Positions 12,908 through 12,988 of a stretch of 12,988 bases of DNA are shown here, in pieces. The stretch covers positions 1 to 12,988 of the forward strand of contig UWSI01000041.1 in the NCBI GenBank assembly GCA_900541895.1, given 5' to 3'. Origin of the DNA: an uncultured Actinomyces sp. Lineage in GTDB: Bacteria; Actinomycetota; Actinomycetes; Actinomycetales; Actinomycetaceae. The first letter of the stretch is position 1; the number at the start of each line of letters is the position of its first letter. The notes under the pieces were generated by a model. It saw only the letters and a list, made by a program, of their open reading frames with translations. It searched no databases and had not been told where the DNA came from. A program made the position numbers and the translations under genes.

Positions 12908-12988
12908 GATCGTGGCCGGCTCTTCCATTGGATTTCGCAATCTCGTGGAAAAACAGACACGAAACAGAAGTGGCCGGGGCATGCGCCC
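12908..12988. other. Non-coding end of the window
   Basis: These 81 nt after the DUF5692 remnant show no hairpin, promoter or coding frame that I can support. Confidence 0.5.

Overview
The window looks like the chromosome of a moderate-GC actinomycete. GC is roughly mid-50s to 60% by eye. Strong AGGAG-type ribosome sites, Sec-exported proteins with long Pro/Ser/Gln-rich cytoplasmic tails, an LppM-like ectodomain and an EcsC-like protein all fit the Actinomycetaceae and relatives. I cannot name a genus.

Positions 1-8289 hold one tandem array on the + strand. After the last 42 codons of a Q/P/G/Y-rich protein and a strong hairpin come six full paralogues (225-1454, 1464-2492, 2600-3811, 3867-4856, 4911-5963, 6046-8289). 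Each has a signal peptide, an ectodomain of about 180 residues with two cysteines exactly 23 residues apart, a Ser/Thr/Pro linker, one membrane helix, a Lys/Arg stop-transfer cluster and a low-complexity cytoplasmic tail. The ectodomain resembles the actinobacterial LppM domain. The tails diverge, but most carry short NPF/NPY/DPY/NPW motifs near the C-terminus, several followed by an acidic-or-Gln residue plus Trp. The sixth gene is divergent and has a Q/W/P-rich tail of about 430 residues. It has its own likely promoter and ends at a perfect 42-bp palindrome. In three genes I placed the start inside the longest open frame. In two of them (genes 4 and 5) this puts the first cysteine at residue 71, as in genes 1 and 2.

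Positions 8410-11428 hold ordinary accessory genes: a GNAT acetyltransferase on the - strand, a broken EamA-type transporter, a PaiA-like GNAT overlapping a small DoxX-like membrane protein, and a convergent EcsC-like protein on the - strand.

Positions 11497-12907 hold two damaged DUF5692-type membrane protein genes, head to head and both cut at their facing ends. The - strand copy keeps only the C-terminal half and has an in-frame TAG where its neighbour has Gln. The + strand copy lacks its extreme N-terminus and has an internal frameshift with probable deletion. Together with the EamA remnant, this marks the right side of the window as a region of gene decay.

The most interesting item is the paralogous membrane-protein array, with fixed ectodomain geometry and recurring tail motifs. 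It looks like a set of surface or periplasmic sensors or binders that share cytoplasmic partners. That role is inference.
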